The notes: a model not told the origin generated them from the letters alone. Shown: positions 34,675-47,869, numbered from the stretch's first letter. The stretch: DNA of 64,000 nucleotides from Nematostella vectensis (GCF_932526225.1 NC_064046.1:5443306-5507305); one strand, 5' to 3'. Numbers and translations: made by a program.

Positions 34675-35552
34675 GGCCTTGTGGCCAAATGGATAAGGCG
34701 CCTGACTACGGATCAGGAGATTCCAGGTTCGAGTCCTGGCAGGGTCTCTGATTTTTGCTTCCTTCTTTTCTATCCTGATCCTTGGCATAAAAATTTTACT
34801 CCTGGCGATTTGCGTCTGCCAATGGGACGTACTAAGTTCGAGAATTTACTTCAACGTCGGCCTTGTGGCCCAATGGATAAGGCGCCTGACCTCGGATCAG
34901 GAGATTCCAGGTTCGAGTGCTCTCAGGGTCGCTGATTTTTGCCTCGTTCTTTTGAATCGGCGATTTGCGTCTGCCAACGTGATGTACTAAGTTCGAAATA
35001 CTATGTCAACATCGGCCTTGTGGCCCAATGGATAAGGCGCCTGACTACGGATCAGGAGATTCCAGGTTCGAGTCCTGGCATGGTCGCTGATTTTTTTACT
35101 CGTTCTTTTGAATCGACGATTTGCGTCTGCCAACGTGATGTACTAAGTTCGAAATACTATGTCAACGTCGGCCTTGTGGCCAAATGGATAAGGCGCCTGA
35201 CTACGGATCAGGAGATTCCAGGTTCGAGTCCTGGCAGGGTCGCTGATTTTTGCCACGTTCTTTTGAATCGGCGATTTGCGTCTGCCAACGTGATGTACTA
35301 AGTTCGAAATACTACGTCAACGTCGGCCTTGTGGCCCAATGGATAAGGCGCCTGACTACGGATCAGGAGATTCCAGGTTCGAGTCCTGGCAGGGTCGCTG
35401 ATTTTTGCCTACTTCTTTTGAATCGCCGAATTGCGTCTGCCAACGTAATGTACTATATTCGAAATTCTACGTCAACATCGGCCTTGAGGCCCAATGGATA
35501 AGGCGCCTGACTACGGATCAGGAGATTCTAGGTTCGATTCCTTGCAGGATCG
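34675..35552 (+). tRNA. Domain 18: six tRNA-Arg copies
   Basis: Twin of domain 9. Starts: 34675 (A13, U73), 34859 (TCG C33, T stem GCTCT), 35014 (U68), 35170 (A13), 35325 (plain), 35480 (A8, A70). Confidence 0.92.
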
Positions 35553-35738
35553 CTGATTTTTGCTTCCTTCTTCTTAATCGTGATAATTTTGTTTGCTGTT
35601 CGTCTTTTCTATGATGTAGTGTATAATTTTCCTTATTCGAGTCCCGGCAGGGTCCATGTCTTTGCATAATATTTGATGTTAACGCTATTTGTTTCACGCG
35701 AGGTGATTTACTTATTCCAAAATTACAACATTAATCTC

Positions 35739-35869
35739 AGCCCTGTGGCCCAATATAAACGACGCCTGACTACGGATCAGGAGATTCCGTAACATCAGCC
35801 CTATGGCCCAATGGATAAGTCGCCTGAATAGGGATCAGGAGATTCGAGGTTAAAGTCCTGGCAGGGTCT
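35739..35869 (+). pseudogene. Relic block 19
   Basis: 3' remnant 35631-35655, 5' remnant 35739-35787, degenerate copy 35797-35869 (TTAAAGT). Confidence 0.85.
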
Positions 35870-35980
35870 CTGATTTTTGCTTCCTTCTTCTCTATCCTGA
35901 TCCTTGGCATAATAATTTTACTCCTGGCGATTTGCGTCTGGCAATGTGACGTACTAAGTTTGAGATACTACTTTAACGTC

Positions 35981-37169
35981 GGCCTTGTGGCCCAATGGAT
36001 AAGGCGCCTGACTACGGATCAGGAGATTCCAGGTTCGAGTCCTGGCAGGGTCTCTGATTTTTGCTTCCTTCTTTTCTATCCTGATCCTTGGCATAAAAAT
36101 TTTACTCCTGGCGATTTGCGTCTGCCAATGGGACGTACTAAGTTCGAGAATTTACTTCAACCACGGCCTTGTGGCCCAATGGATAAGGCGCCTGACTACG
36201 GATCAGGAGATTCCAGGTTCGAGTGCTGGCAGGGTCGCTGATTTTTGCCTCGTTCTTTTGAATCGACGATTTGCGTCTGCCAACGTGATGTACTAAGTTC
36301 GAAATACTATGTCAACGTCGGCCTTGTGGCCCAATGGATAAGGCGCCTGACCTCGGATCAGGAGATTCCAGGTTCGAGTCCTGGCAGGGTCCCTGATTTT
36401 TGCCTCGTTCTTTTGAATCGGCGATTTGCGTCTGCCAGCGTGATGTACTAAGTTCGAAATACTACGTCAACGTCGGCCTTGTGGCCCAATGGATAAGGCG
36501 CCTGACTACGGATCAGGAGATTCCAGGTTCGAGTCCTGGCAGGGTCGCTGATTTTTGACTCCTTCTTTTGAATCGGCGAATTGCGTCTGCCAACGTAATG
36601 TACTATATTCCAAATTCTACGTCAACATCGGCCTTGAGGCCCAATGGATAAGGCGCCTGACTACGGATCAGGAGATTCCAGGTTCGAGTCCTGGCAGGGT
36701 CGCTGATTTTTTTACTCGTTCTTTTGAATCGGCGATTTGCGTCTGCCAACGTGATGTACTAAGTTCGAAATACTATGTCAACATCGGCCTTGTGGCCCAA
36801 TGGATAAGGCGCCTGACTAAGGATCAGGAGATTCCAGGTTCGAGTCCTGGCAGGGTCGCTGATTTTTTTACTCGTTCTTTTGAATCGGCGATTTGCTTCT
36901 GCCAACGTGATGTACTAAGTTCGAAATACTATGTCAACGTCGGCCTTGTGGCCCAATGGATATGGCGTCTGACTACGGATCAGGAGATTCCAGGTTCGAG
37001 TCCTGGCAGGGTCGCTGATTTTTGCCTCCTTCTTTTGAATCGGCGAATTGCGTCTGCCAACGTAATGTACTAAAATCGAAATACTACGTCAACATCGGCC
37101 TTGTGGCCCAATGGATAAGGCGCCTGACTACGGATCAGGAGATTCTAGGTTCGAGTCCTGGCAGGATCG
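35981..37169 (+). tRNA. Domain 19: eight tRNA-Arg copies
   Basis: Twin of domain 10. Starts: 35981 (U73), 36165 (ACG, G61), 36320 (TCG C33, C73), 36475 (plain), 36630 (A8), 36786 (AAG with U33), 36942 (T22), 37097 (A70). Confidence 0.92.
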
Positions 37170-37355
37170 CTGATTTTTGCTTCCTTCTTCTTAATCGTGA
37201 TAATTTTGTTTGCTGTTCGTCTTTTCTATGATGTAGTGTATAATTTTCCTTATTCGAGTCCCGGCAGGGTCCATGTCTTTGCATAATATTTGATGTTAAC
37301 GCTATTTGTTTCACGCGAGGTGATTTACTTATTCCAAAATTACAACATTAATCTC

Positions 37356-37486
37356 AGCCCTGTGGCCCAATATAAACGACGCCTGACTACGGATCAGGAG
37401 ATTCCGTAACATCAGCCCTATGGCCCAATGGATAAGTCGCCTGAATAGGGATCAGGAGATTCGAGGTTAAAGTCCTGGCAGGGTCT
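37356..37486 (+). pseudogene. Relic block 20
   Basis: 3' remnant 37248-37272, 5' remnant 37356-37404, degenerate copy 37414-37486 (TTAAAGT). Confidence 0.85.
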
Positions 37487-37597
37487 CTGATTTTTGCTTC
37501 CTTCTTCTCTTTCCTGATCCTTGGCATAGTAATTTTACTCCTGGCGATTTGCGTCTGGCAATTTGACGTACTAAGTTCGAAATACTACTTTAACGTC

Positions 37598-39097
37598 GGC
37601 CTTGTGGCCAAATGGATAAGGCGCCTGACTACGGATCAGGAGATTCCAGGTTCGAGTCCTGGCAGGGTCTCTGATTTTTGCTTCCTTCTTTTCTATCCTG
37701 ATCCTTGGCATAAAAATTTTACTCCTGGCGATTTGCGTCTGCCAATGGGACGTACTAAGTTCGAGAATTTACTTCAACGTCGGCCTTGTGGCCCAATGGA
37801 TAAGGCGCCTGACCTCGGATCAGGAGATTCCAGGTTCGAGTGCTGGCAGGGTCGCTGATTTTTGCCTCGTTCTTTTGAATCGGCGATTTGCGTCTGCCAA
37901 CGTGATGTACTAAGTTCGAAATACTATGTCAACATCGGCCTTGTGGCCCAATGGATAAGGCGCCTGACTACGGATCAGGAGATTCCAGGTTCGAGTCCTG
38001 GCATGGTCGCTGAATTTTTTACTCGTTCTTTTGAATCGACGATTTGCGTCTGCCAACGTGATGTACTGAGTTCGAAATACTATGTCAACGTCGGCCTTGT
38101 GGCCAAATAGATAAGGCGCCTGACTACGGATCAGGAGATTCCAGGTTCGAGTCCTGGCAGGGTCGCTGATTTTTGCCACGTTCTTTTGAATCGGCGATTT
38201 GCGTCTGCCAACGTGATGTACTAAGTTCGAAATACTATGTCAACGTCGGCCTTGTGGCCCAATGGATAAGGCGCCTGACCTCGGATCAGGAGATTCCAGG
38301 TTCGAGTCCTGGCAGGGTCCCTGATTTTTGCCTCGTTCTTTTGAATCGGCGATTTGCGTCTGCCAGCGTGATGTACTAAGTTCGAAATACTACGTCAACG
38401 TCGGCCTTGTGGCCCAATGGATAAGGCGCCTGACTACGGATCAGGAGATTCCAGGTTCGAGTCCTGGCAGGGTCGCTGATTTTTGACTCCTTCTTTTGAA
38501 TCGGCGAATTGCGTCTGCCAACGTAATGTACTATATTCCAAATTCTACGTCAACATCGGCCTTGAGGCCCAATGGATAAGGCGCCTGACTACGGATCAGG
38601 AGATTCCAGGTTCGAGTCCTGGCAGGGTCGCTGATTTTTTTACTCGTTCTTTTGAATCGGCGATTTGCGTCTGCCAACGTGATGTACTAAGTTCGAAATA
38701 CTATGTCAACATCGGCCTTGTGGCCCAATGGATAAGGCGCCTGACTAAGGATCAGGAGATTCCAGGTTCGAGTCCTGGCAGGGTCGCTGATTTTTTTACT
38801 CGTTCTTTTGAATCGGCGATTTGCTTCTACCAACGTGATGTACTAAGTTCGAAATACTATGTCAACGTCGGCCTTGTGGCCCAATGGATATGGCGTCTGA
38901 CTACGGATCAGGAGATTCCAGGTTCGAGTCCTGGCAGGGTCGCTGATTTTTGCCTCCTTCTTTTGAATCGGCGAATTGCGTCTGCCAACGTAATGTACTA
39001 AAATCGAAATACTACGTCAACATCGGCCTTGTGGCCCAATGGATAAGGCGCCTGACTACGGATCAGGAGATTCTAGGTTCGAGTCCTGGCAGGATCG
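37598..39097 (+). tRNA. Domain 20: ten tRNA-Arg copies
   Basis: Twin of domain 11. Starts: 37598 (A13, U73), 37782 (TCG C33, G61), 37937 (U68), 38093 (A13, A18), 38248 (TCG C33, C73), 38403 (plain), 38558 (A8), 38714 (AAG), 38870 (T22), 39025 (A70). Confidence 0.92.
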
Positions 39098-39283
39098 CTG
39101 ATTTTTGCTTCCTTCTTCTTAATCGTGATAATTTTGTTTGCTGTTCGTCTTTTCTATGATGTAGTGTATAATTTTCCTTATTCGAGTCCCGGCAGGGTCC
39201 ATGTCTTTGCATAATATTTGATGTTAACGCTATTTGTTTCACGCGAGGTGATTTACTTATTCCAAAATTACAACATTAATCTC

Positions 39284-39414
39284 AGCCCTGTGGCCCAATA
39301 TAAACGACGCCTGACTACGGATCAGGAGATTCCGTAACATCAGCCCTATGGCCCAATGGATAAGTCGCCTGAATAGGGATCATGAGATTCGAGGTTAAAG
39401 TCCTGGCAGGGTCT
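39284..39414 (+). pseudogene. Relic block 21
   Basis: 3' remnant 39176-39200, 5' remnant 39284-39332, degenerate copy 39342-39414 (GATCATGAG stem, TTAAAGT). Confidence 0.85.
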
Positions 39415-39525
39415 CTGATTTTTGCTTCCTTCTTCTCTATCCTGATCCTTGGCATAGTAATTTTACTCCTGGCGATTTGCGTCTGGCAATGTGACGTACT
39501 AAGTTCGAGATACTACTTTAACGTC

Positions 39526-40093
39526 GGCCTTGTGGCCAAATGGATAAGGCGCCTGACTACGGATCAGGAGATTCCAGGTTCGAGTCCTGGCAGGGTCTCT
39601 GATTTTTGCTTCCTTCTTTTCTATCCTGATCCTTGGCATAAAAATTTTACTCCTGGCGATTTGCGTCTGCCAATGGGACGTACTAAGTTCGAGAATTTAC
39701 TTCAACGTCGGCCTTGTGGCCCAGTGGATAAGGCGCCTGACCTCGGATCAGGAGATTCCAGGTTCGAGTCCTGGCATGGTCGCTGAATTTTTTACTCGTT
39801 CTTTTGAATCGACGATTTGCGTCTGCCAACGTGATGTACTAAGTTCGAAATACTATGTCAACGTCGGCCTTGTGGCCAAATGGATAAGGCGCCTGACTAC
39901 GGATCAGGAGATTCCAGGTTCGAGTCCTGGCAGGGTCGCTGATTTTTGCCACGTTCTTTTGAATCGGCGATTTGCGTCTGCCAACGTGATGTACTAAGTT
40001 CGAAATTCTACGTCAACATCGGCCTTGAGGCCCAATGGATAAGGCGCCTGACTACGGATCAGGAGATTCTAGGTTCGATTCCTTGCAGGATCG
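39526..40093 (+). tRNA. Domain 21: four tRNA-Arg copies
   Basis: Twin of domain 12. Starts: 39526 (A13, U73), 39710 (hybrid: G15, TCG C33, U68), 39866 (A13), 40021 (A8, A70, behind a hybrid spacer). Confidence 0.92.
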
Positions 40094-40279
40094 CTGATTT
40101 TTGCTTCCTTCTTCTTAATCGTGATAATTTTGTTTGCTGTTCGTCTTTTCTATGATGTAGTGTATAATTTTCCTTATTCGAGTCCCGGCAGGGTCCATGT
40201 CTTTGCATAATATTTGATGTTAACGCTATTTGTTTCACGCGAGGTGATTTACTTATTCCAAAATTACAACATTAATCTC

Positions 40280-40410
40280 AGCCCTGTGGCCCAATATAAA
40301 CGACGCCTGACTACGGATCAGGAGATTCCGTAACATCAGCCCTATGGCCCAATGGATAAGTCGCCTGAATAGGGATCAGGAGATTCGAGGTTAAAGTCCT
40401 GGCAGGGTCT
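40280..40410 (+). pseudogene. Relic block 22
   Basis: 3' remnant 40172-40196, 5' remnant 40280-40328, degenerate copy 40338-40410 (TTAAAGT). Confidence 0.85.
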
Positions 40411-40521
40411 CTGATTTTTGCTTCCTTCTTCTCTATCCTGATCCTTGACATAATAATTTTACTCCTGGCGATTTGCGTCTGGCAATGTGACGTACTAAGT
40501 TTGAGATACTACTTTAACGTC

Positions 40522-43500
40522 GGCCTTGTGGCCCAATGGATAAGGCGCCTGACTACGGATCAGGAGATTCCAGGTTCGAGTCCTGGCAGGGTCTCTGATT
40601 TTTGCTTCCTTCTTTTCTATCCTGATCCTTGGCATAAAAATTTTACTCCTGGCGATTTGCGTCTGCCAATGGGACGTACTAAGTTCGAGAATTTACTTCA
40701 ACCACGGCCTTGTGGCCCAATGGATAAGGCGCCTGACCTCGGATCAGGAGATTCCAGGTTCAAGTGCTGGCAGGGTCTCTGACTTTTGCCTCGTTCTTTT
40801 GAATCGACGATTTGCGTCTGCCAACGTGATGTACTAAGTTCGAAATACTATGTCAAAGTCGGCCTTGTGGCCCAATGGATAAGGCGCCTGACCTCGGATC
40901 AGGAGATTCCAGGTTCGAGTCCTGGCAGGGTCCCTGATTTTTGCCTCGTTCTTTTGAATCGGCGATTTGCGTCTGCCAGCGTGATGTACTAAGTTCGAAA
41001 TACTATGTCAACATCGGCCTTGTGGCCCAATGGATAAGGCGCCTGACTACGGATCAGGAGATTCCAGGTTCGAGTCCTGGCAGGGTCGCTGATTTTTGAC
41101 TCCTTCTTTTGAATCGGCGAATTGCGTCTGCCAACGTAATGTACTATATTCCAAATTCTACGTCAACATCGGCCTTGAGGCCCAATGGATAAGGCGCATG
41201 ACTACGGATCAGGAGATTCCAGGTTCGAGTCCTGGCAGGGTCGCTGATTTTTTTACTCGTTCTTTTGAATCGGCGATTTGCGTCTGCCAACGTGATGTAC
41301 TAAGTTCGAAATACTATGTCAACATCGGCCTTGTGGCCCAATGGATAAGGCGCCTGACTAAGGATCAGGAGATTCCAGGTTCGAGTCCTGGCAGGGTCGC
41401 TGATTTTTTTACTCGTTCTTTTGAATCGGCGATTTGCTTCTGCCAACGTGATGTACTAAGTTCGAAATACTATGTCAACGTCGGCCTTGTGGCCCAATGG
41501 ATATGGCGTCTGACTACGGATCAGGAGATTCCAGGTTCGAGTCCTGGCAGGGTCGCTGATTTTTGCCTCCTTCTTTTGAATCGGCGAATTGCGTCTGCCA
41601 ACGTAATGTACTAAAATCGGCCTTGTGGCCCAATGGATAAGGCGCCTGACTACGGATCAGGAGATTCCAGGTTCGAGTCCTGGCAGGGTCGCTGATTTTT
41701 TTACTCGTTCTTTTGAATCGGCGATTTGCTTCTGCCAACGTGATGTACTAAGTTCGAAATACTATGTCAACGTCGGCCTTGTGGCCCAATGGATATGGCG
41801 TCTGACTACGGATCAGGAGATTCCAGGTTCGAGTCCTGGCAGGGTCGCTGATTTTTGCCTCGTTCTTTTGAATCGGCGATTTGCGTCTGCCAACGTGATG
41901 TACTAAGTTCGAAATACTACGTCAACGTCGGCCTTGTGGCCCAATGGATAAGGCGCCTGACTACGGATCAGGAGATTCCAGGTTCGAGTCCTGGCAGGGT
42001 CGCTGATTTTTGCCTACTTCTTTTGAATCGCCGAATTGCGTCTGCCAACGTAATGTACTATATTCGAAATTCTACGTCAACATCGGCCTTGTGGCCCAAT
42101 GGATAAGGCGCCTGACCTCGGATCAGGAGATTCCAGGTTCGAGTCCTGGCAGGGTCGCTGATTTTTGCCTCGTTCTTTTGAATCGGCGATTTGCGTCTGC
42201 CAACGTGATGTACTAAGTTCGAAATACTATGTCAACATCGGCCTTGTGGCCCAATGGATAAGGCGCCTGACTACGGATCAGGATATTCCAGGTTCGAGTC
42301 CTGGCATGGTCGCTGATTTTTTTACTCGTTCTTTTGAATCGACGATTTGCGTCTGCCAACGTGATGTACTAAGTTCGAAATACTATGTCAACGTCGGCCT
42401 TGTGGCCAAATGGATAAGGCGCCTGACTACAGATCAGGAGATTCCAGGTTCGAGTCCTGGCAGGGTCGCTGATTTTTGCCTCGTTCTTTTGAATCGGCGA
42501 TTTGCGTCTGCCAACGTGATGTACTAAGTTCGAAATACTACGTCAACGTCGGCCTTGTGGCCCAATGGATAAGGCGCCTGACTATGGATCAGGAGATTCC
42601 AGGTTCGAGTCCTGGCAGGGTCTCTGATTTTTGCTTCCTTCTTTTCTATCCTGATCCTTGGCATAAAAATTTTACTCCTGGCGATTTGCGTCTGCCAATG
42701 GGACGTACTAAGTTCGAGAATTTACTTCAATGTCGGCCTTGTGGCCCAATGGATAAGGCGCCTGACCTCGGATCAGGAGATTCCAATTTCGAGTGCTGGC
42801 AGGGTCGCTGATTTTTGCCTCGTTCTTTTGAATCGGCGATTTGCGTCTGCCAACGTGATGTACTAAGTTCGAAATACTATGTCGACGTCGGCCTTGTGGC
42901 CAAATGGATAAGGCGCCTGACTACGGATCAGGAGATTCCAGGTTCGGGTCCTGGCAGGGTCGCTGATTTTTGCCTCCTTCTTTTGAATCGGCGAATTGCG
43001 TCTGCCAACGTAATGTACTAAGCTTGAAATACTATGTCAACGTCGGCCTTGTGGCCCAATGGATAAGGCGTCTGACTACGGATCAGGAGATTCCAGGTTC
43101 GAGTCCTGGCAGGGTCGCTGATTTGTGCCTCCTTCTTTTGAATCGGCGAATTGCGTCTGCCAACGTAATGTACTCAAATCGAAATACTACGTCAAGATCG
43201 GCCTTGTGGCCCAATGGATAAGGCGCCTGACTACGGATCAGGAGATTCCAGGTTCGAGTCCTGGCAGGGTCGCTGATTTTTGTCTCGTTCTTTTGAATCG
43301 GCGATTTGGGTCTGCCAACGTGATGTACTAAGTTCGAAATAATACGTCAACGTCGGACTTCTGGCCCAATGGATAAGGCGCCTGACCACGGATCAAGAGA
43401 TTCCAGGTTCGAGTCCTGGCAGGGTAGCTGATTTTTGCCTCCTTCTTTTGAATCGGCAAATTGCGTCTGCCAACGTATATTACTAAGTTCGAAATACTAC

Positions 43501-43582
43501 GTCGACATCGGCCCTGTTGCCCAGTGGATAAGGCGCCTGACTACGGATCAGGAGATTCTAGGTTCGATTCCTGGCAGGATCG
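40522..43582 (+). tRNA. Domain 22: twenty tRNA-Arg copies
   Basis: Twin of domain 13. Starts: 40522 (U73), 40706 (TCG C33), 40861 (TCG C33, C73), 41016 (plain; its spacer ends TATGTCAACATC where the twin has TACGTCAACGTC), 41171 (A8), 41327 (AAG), 41483 (T22), 41619 (plain, short spacer), 41775 (T22), 41930 (plain), 42085 (TCG C33), 42240 (U68), 42396 (ACA), 42551 (ATG), 42735 (TCG C33), 42890 (A13, G58), 43045 (T27), 43200 (plain), 43355 (ACG C33), 43510 (A70). Confidence 0.93.
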
Positions 43583-43767
43583 CTGATTTTTGCTTCCTTC
43601 TTCTTAATCGTGATAATTTTGTTTGCTGTTCTCCTTTATATGATGTAGTGTATAATTTTCCTTATTCGAGTCCCGGCAGGGTCCCTGTCTTTGCATAATA
43701 TTTGATGTCAACGCTATTTGTTTCACGCGAGGTGATTTACTTATTCCAAAATTACAACATTAACCTC

Positions 43768-43898
43768 AGCCCTGTGGCCCAATATAAACGACGCCTGACT
43801 ACGGATCAGGAGATTCCGTAACATCAGCCCTATGGCCCAATGGATAAGTCGCCTGAATAGGGATCAGGAGATTCGAGGTTAGAGTCCTGGCAGGGTCT
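43768..43898 (+). pseudogene. Relic block 23 (short subtype)
   Basis: 3' remnant 43660-43684, 5' remnant 43768-43816, degenerate copy 43826-43898 (TTAGAGT). Confidence 0.85.
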
Positions 43899-44009
43899 CT
43901 GATTTTTTCTTCCTTCTTTTCTATCCTGATCCTTGGCATAATAATTTTACTCCTGGCGATTTGCGTCTGGCAATGTGACGTACTAAGTTCGAAATAATAC
44001 TTTAACGTC

Positions 44010-44916
44010 GGCCCTATGGCCCAATGGATAAGTCGCCTGACTACGGATCAGGAGATTCGAGGTTAGAGTCGTGGCAGGGTCTCTGATTTTTACTTCCTTC
44101 TTTTCTATCCTGATCCTTGGCATAATAATTTTACTCATGGCGATTTGCGTCTAGCAATGTGACGTACTAAGTTCGAAATACTACTTCAACGTCGGCTTTG
44201 TGGCCCAATGGATAAGGCGCCTGACTACGGATCAGGAGATTCGAGGTTAGAGTCGTGGCAGGGTCTCTGATTTTTGCTTCCTTCTTTTCTATCCTGATCC
44301 TTGGCATAATAATTTTACTCCTGGCGATTTGCGTCTGCCAATGGGACGTACTAAGTTCGAGAATTTACTTCAACTTCGGCCTTGTGGCCCAATGGATAAG
44401 GCGCCTGACCTCGGATCAGGAGATTCCAGGTTCGAGTCCTGGCAGGGTCGCTGATTTTTGCCTCGTTCTTTTGAATCGGCGATTTGCGTCTGCCAACGTG
44501 ATGTACTAAGTTCGAAATACTATGTCAACGTCGGCCTTGTGGCCCAATAGATAAGGCGCCTGACTACGGATCAGGAGATTCCAGGTTCGAGTCCTGGCAG
44601 GGTCGCTGATTTTTTTACTCGTTCTTTTGAATCGGCGATTTGCGTCTGCCAACGTGATGTACTAAGTTCGAAATACTATGTCAACGTCGGCCTTGTGGCC
44701 CAATGGATAAGGCGTCTGACTACGGATCAGGAGATTCCAGGTTCGAGTCCTGGCAGGGTCGCTGATTTTTGCCTCCATCTTTTGAATCGGCGAATTGCGT
44801 CTGCCAACGTAATGTACTAAAATCGGAATACTACGTCAACATCGGCCTTGTTGCCCAATGGATAAGGCGCCTGACTACGGATCAGGAGATTCTAGGTTCG
44901 ATTCCTGGCAGGATCG
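44010..44916 (+). tRNA. Domain 23: six tRNA-Arg copies
   Basis: Twin of domain 14. Starts: 44010, 44194 (T-arm damage, U4 in the latter), 44378 (TCG C33), 44533 (A18), 44689 (T27, normal G37), 44844 (T9, A70). Confidence 0.91.
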
Positions 44917-45102
44917 CTGATTTTTGCTTCCTTCTTCTTAATCGTGATAATTTTGTTTGCTGTTCGTCTTTTCTATGATGTAGTGTATAATTTTCCTTAT
45001 TCGAGTCCCGGCAGGGTCCATGTCTTTGCATAATATTTGATGTTAACGCTATTTGTTTCACGCGAGGTGATTTACTTATTCCAAAATTACAACATTAATC
45101 TC

Positions 45103-45233
45103 AGCCCTGTGGCCCAATATAAACGACGCCTGACTACGGATCAGGAGATTCCGTAACATCAGCCCTATGGCCCAATGGATAAGTCGCCTGAATAGGGATC
45201 AGGAGATTCGAGGTTAAAGTCCTGGCAGGGTCT
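45103..45233 (+). pseudogene. Relic block 24
   Basis: 3' remnant 44995-45019, 5' remnant 45103-45151, degenerate copy 45161-45233 (TTAAAGT). Confidence 0.85.
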
Positions 45234-45344
45234 CTGATTTTTGCTTCCTTCTTCTCTTTCCTGATCCTTGGCATAATAATTTTACTCCTGGCGATTTGCG
45301 TCTGGCAATGTGACGTACTAAGTTCGAGATACTACTTTAACGTC

Positions 45345-46222
45345 GGCCTTGTGGCCAAATGGATAAGGCGCCTGACTACGGATCAGGAGATTCCAGGTTC
45401 GAGTCCTGGCAGGGTCTCTGATTTTTGCTTCCTTCTTTTCTATCCTGATCCTTGGCATAAAAATTTTACTCCTGGCGATTTGCGTCTGCCAATGGGACGT
45501 ACTAAGTTCGAGAATTTACTTCAACGTCGGCCTTGTGGCCCAATGGATAAGGCGCCTGACCTCGGATCAGGAGATTCCAGGTTCGAGTGCTGGCAGGGTC
45601 GCTGATTTTTGCCTCGTTCTTTTGAATCGGCGATTTGCGTCTGCCAACGTGATGTACTAAGTTCGAAATACTATGTCAACATCGGCCTTGTGGCCCAATG
45701 GATAAGGCGCCTGACTACGGATCAGGAGATTCCAGGTTCGAGTCCTGGCATGGTCGCTGATTTTTTTACTCGTTCTTTTGAATCGACGATTTGCGTCTGC
45801 CAACGTGATGTACTAAGTTCGAAATACTATGTCAACGTCGGCCTTGTGGCCAAATGGATAAGGCGCCTGACTACGGATCAGGAGATTCCAGGTTCGAGTC
45901 CTGGCAGGGTCGCTGAATTTTGCCACGTTCTTTTGAATCGGCGATTTGCGTCTGCCAACGTGATGTACTAAGTTCGAAATACTACGTCAACGTCGGCCTT
46001 GTGGCCCAATGGATAAGGCGCCTGACTACGGATCAGGAGATTCCAGGTTCGAGTCCTGGCAGGGTCGCTGATTTTTGCCTACTTCTTTTGAATCGCCGAA
46101 TTGCGTCTGCCAACGTAATGTACTATATTCGAAATTCTACGTCAACATCGGCCTTGAGGCCCAATGGATAAGGCGCCTGACTACGGATCAGGAGATTCTA
46201 GGTTCGATTCCTTGCAGGATCG
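45345..46222 (+). tRNA. Domain 24: six tRNA-Arg copies
   Basis: Twin of domain 15. Starts: 45345 (A13, U73), 45529 (TCG C33, G61), 45684 (U68), 45840 (A13), 45995 (plain), 46150 (A8, A70). Confidence 0.92.
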
Positions 46223-46408
46223 CTGATTTTTGCTTCCTTCTTCTTAATCGTGATAATTTTGTTTGCTGTTCGTCTTTTCTATGATGTAGTGTATAATTTT
46301 CCTTATTCGAGTCCCGGCAGGGTCCATGTCTTTGCATAATATTTGATGTTAACGCTATTTGTTTCACGCGAGGTGATTTACTTATTCCAAAATTACAACA
46401 TTAATCTC

Positions 46409-46539
46409 AGCCCTGTGGCCCAATATAAACGACGCCTGACTACGGATCAGGAGATTCCGTAACATCAGCCCTATGGCCCAATGGATAAGTCGCCTGAATA
46501 GGGATCAGGAGATTCGAGGTTAAAGTCCTGGCAGGGTCT
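46409..46539 (+). pseudogene. Relic block 25
   Basis: 3' remnant 46301-46325, 5' remnant 46409-46457, degenerate copy 46467-46539 (TTAAAGT). Confidence 0.85.
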
Positions 46540-46650
46540 CTGATTTTTGCTTCCTTCTTCTCTATCCTGATCCTTGGCATAATAATTTTACTCCTGGCGA
46601 TTTGCGTCTGGCAATGTGACGTACTAAGTTGGAGATACTACTTTAACGTC

Positions 46651-47683
46651 GGCCTTGTGGCCCAATGGATAAGGCGCCTGACTACGGATCAGGAGATTCC
46701 AGGTTCGAGTCCTGGCAGGGTCTCTGATTTTTGCTTCCTTCTTTTCTATCCTGATCCTTGGCATAAAAATTTTACTCCTGGCGATTTGCGTCTGCCAATG
46801 GGATGTACTAAGTTCGAGAATTTACTTCAACCACGGCCTTGTGGCCCAATGGATAAGGCGCCTGACCTCGGATCAGGAGATTCCAGGTTCGAGTGCTGGC
46901 AGGGTCGCTGATTTTTGCCTTGTTCTTTTGAATCGACGATTTGCGTCTGCCAACGTGATGTACTAAGTTCGAAATACTATGTCAACGTCGGCCTTGTGGC
47001 CCAATGGATAAGGCGCCTGACCTCGGATCAGGAGATTCCAGGTTCGAGTCCTGGCAGGGTCGCTGATTTTTGCCTCGTTCTTTTGAATCGGCGATTTGCG
47101 TCTGCCAACGTGATGTACTAAGTTTGAAATACTATGTCAACATCGGCCTTGTGGCCCAATGGATAAGGCGCCTGACTACGGATCAGGAGATTCCAGGTTC
47201 GAGTCCTGGCATGGTCGCTGATTTTTTTACTCGTTCTTTTGAATCGACGATTTGCGTCTGTCAACGTGATGTACTAAGTTCGAAATACTATGTCAACGTC
47301 GGCCTTGTGGCCAAATGGATAAGGCGCCTGACTACGGATCAGGAGATTCCAGGTTCCAGTCCTGGCAGGGTCGCTGATTTTTGCCACGTTCTTTTGAATC
47401 GGCGATTTGCGTCTGCCAACGTGATGTACTAAGTTCGAAATACTACGTCAACGTCGGCCTTGTGGCCCAATGGATAAGGCGCCTGACTACGGATCAGGAG
47501 ATTCCAGGTTCGAGTCCTGGCAGGGTCGCTGATTTTTGCCTACTTCTTTTGAATCGCTGAATTGCGTCTGCCAACGTAATGTACTATATTCGAAATTCTA
47601 CGTCAACATCGGCCTTGAGGCCCAATGGATAAGGCGCCTGACTACGGATCAGGAGATTCTAGGTTCGATTCCTTGCAGGATCG
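46651..47683 (+). tRNA. Domain 25: seven tRNA-Arg copies, end of copy B
   Basis: Starts: 46651 (U73), 46835 (TCG C33, G61), 46990 (TCG C33), 47145 (U68), 47301 (A13, TTCCAGT), 47456 (plain, joint gene), 47611 (A8, A70). From 46835 on it also equals 13205 onward. Confidence 0.92.
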
Positions 47684-47869
47684 CTGATTTTTGCTTCCTT
47701 CTTCTTAATCGTGATAATTTTGTTTGCTGTTCGTCTTTTCTATGATGTAGTGTATAATTTTCCTTATTCGAGTCCCGGCAGGGTCCATGTCTTTGCATAA
47801 TATTTGATGTTAACGCTATTTGTTTCACGCGAGGTGATTTACTTATTCCAAAATTACAACATTAATCTC

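Larger units (their letters stand above)
32007..47455 (+). repeat. 15,449-bp tandem duplication, copy B
   Basis: Second copy of 16558-32006. Sites where the copies differ include 18447 versus 33896 (TCG against ACG), the loop of 21337 versus 36786 (G33 against U33), 29277 versus 44726 (C37 against G37) and the spacer near 17665 versus 33114. Downstream of 47456 the sequence continues like domain 6 after 13826. Confidence 0.9.
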
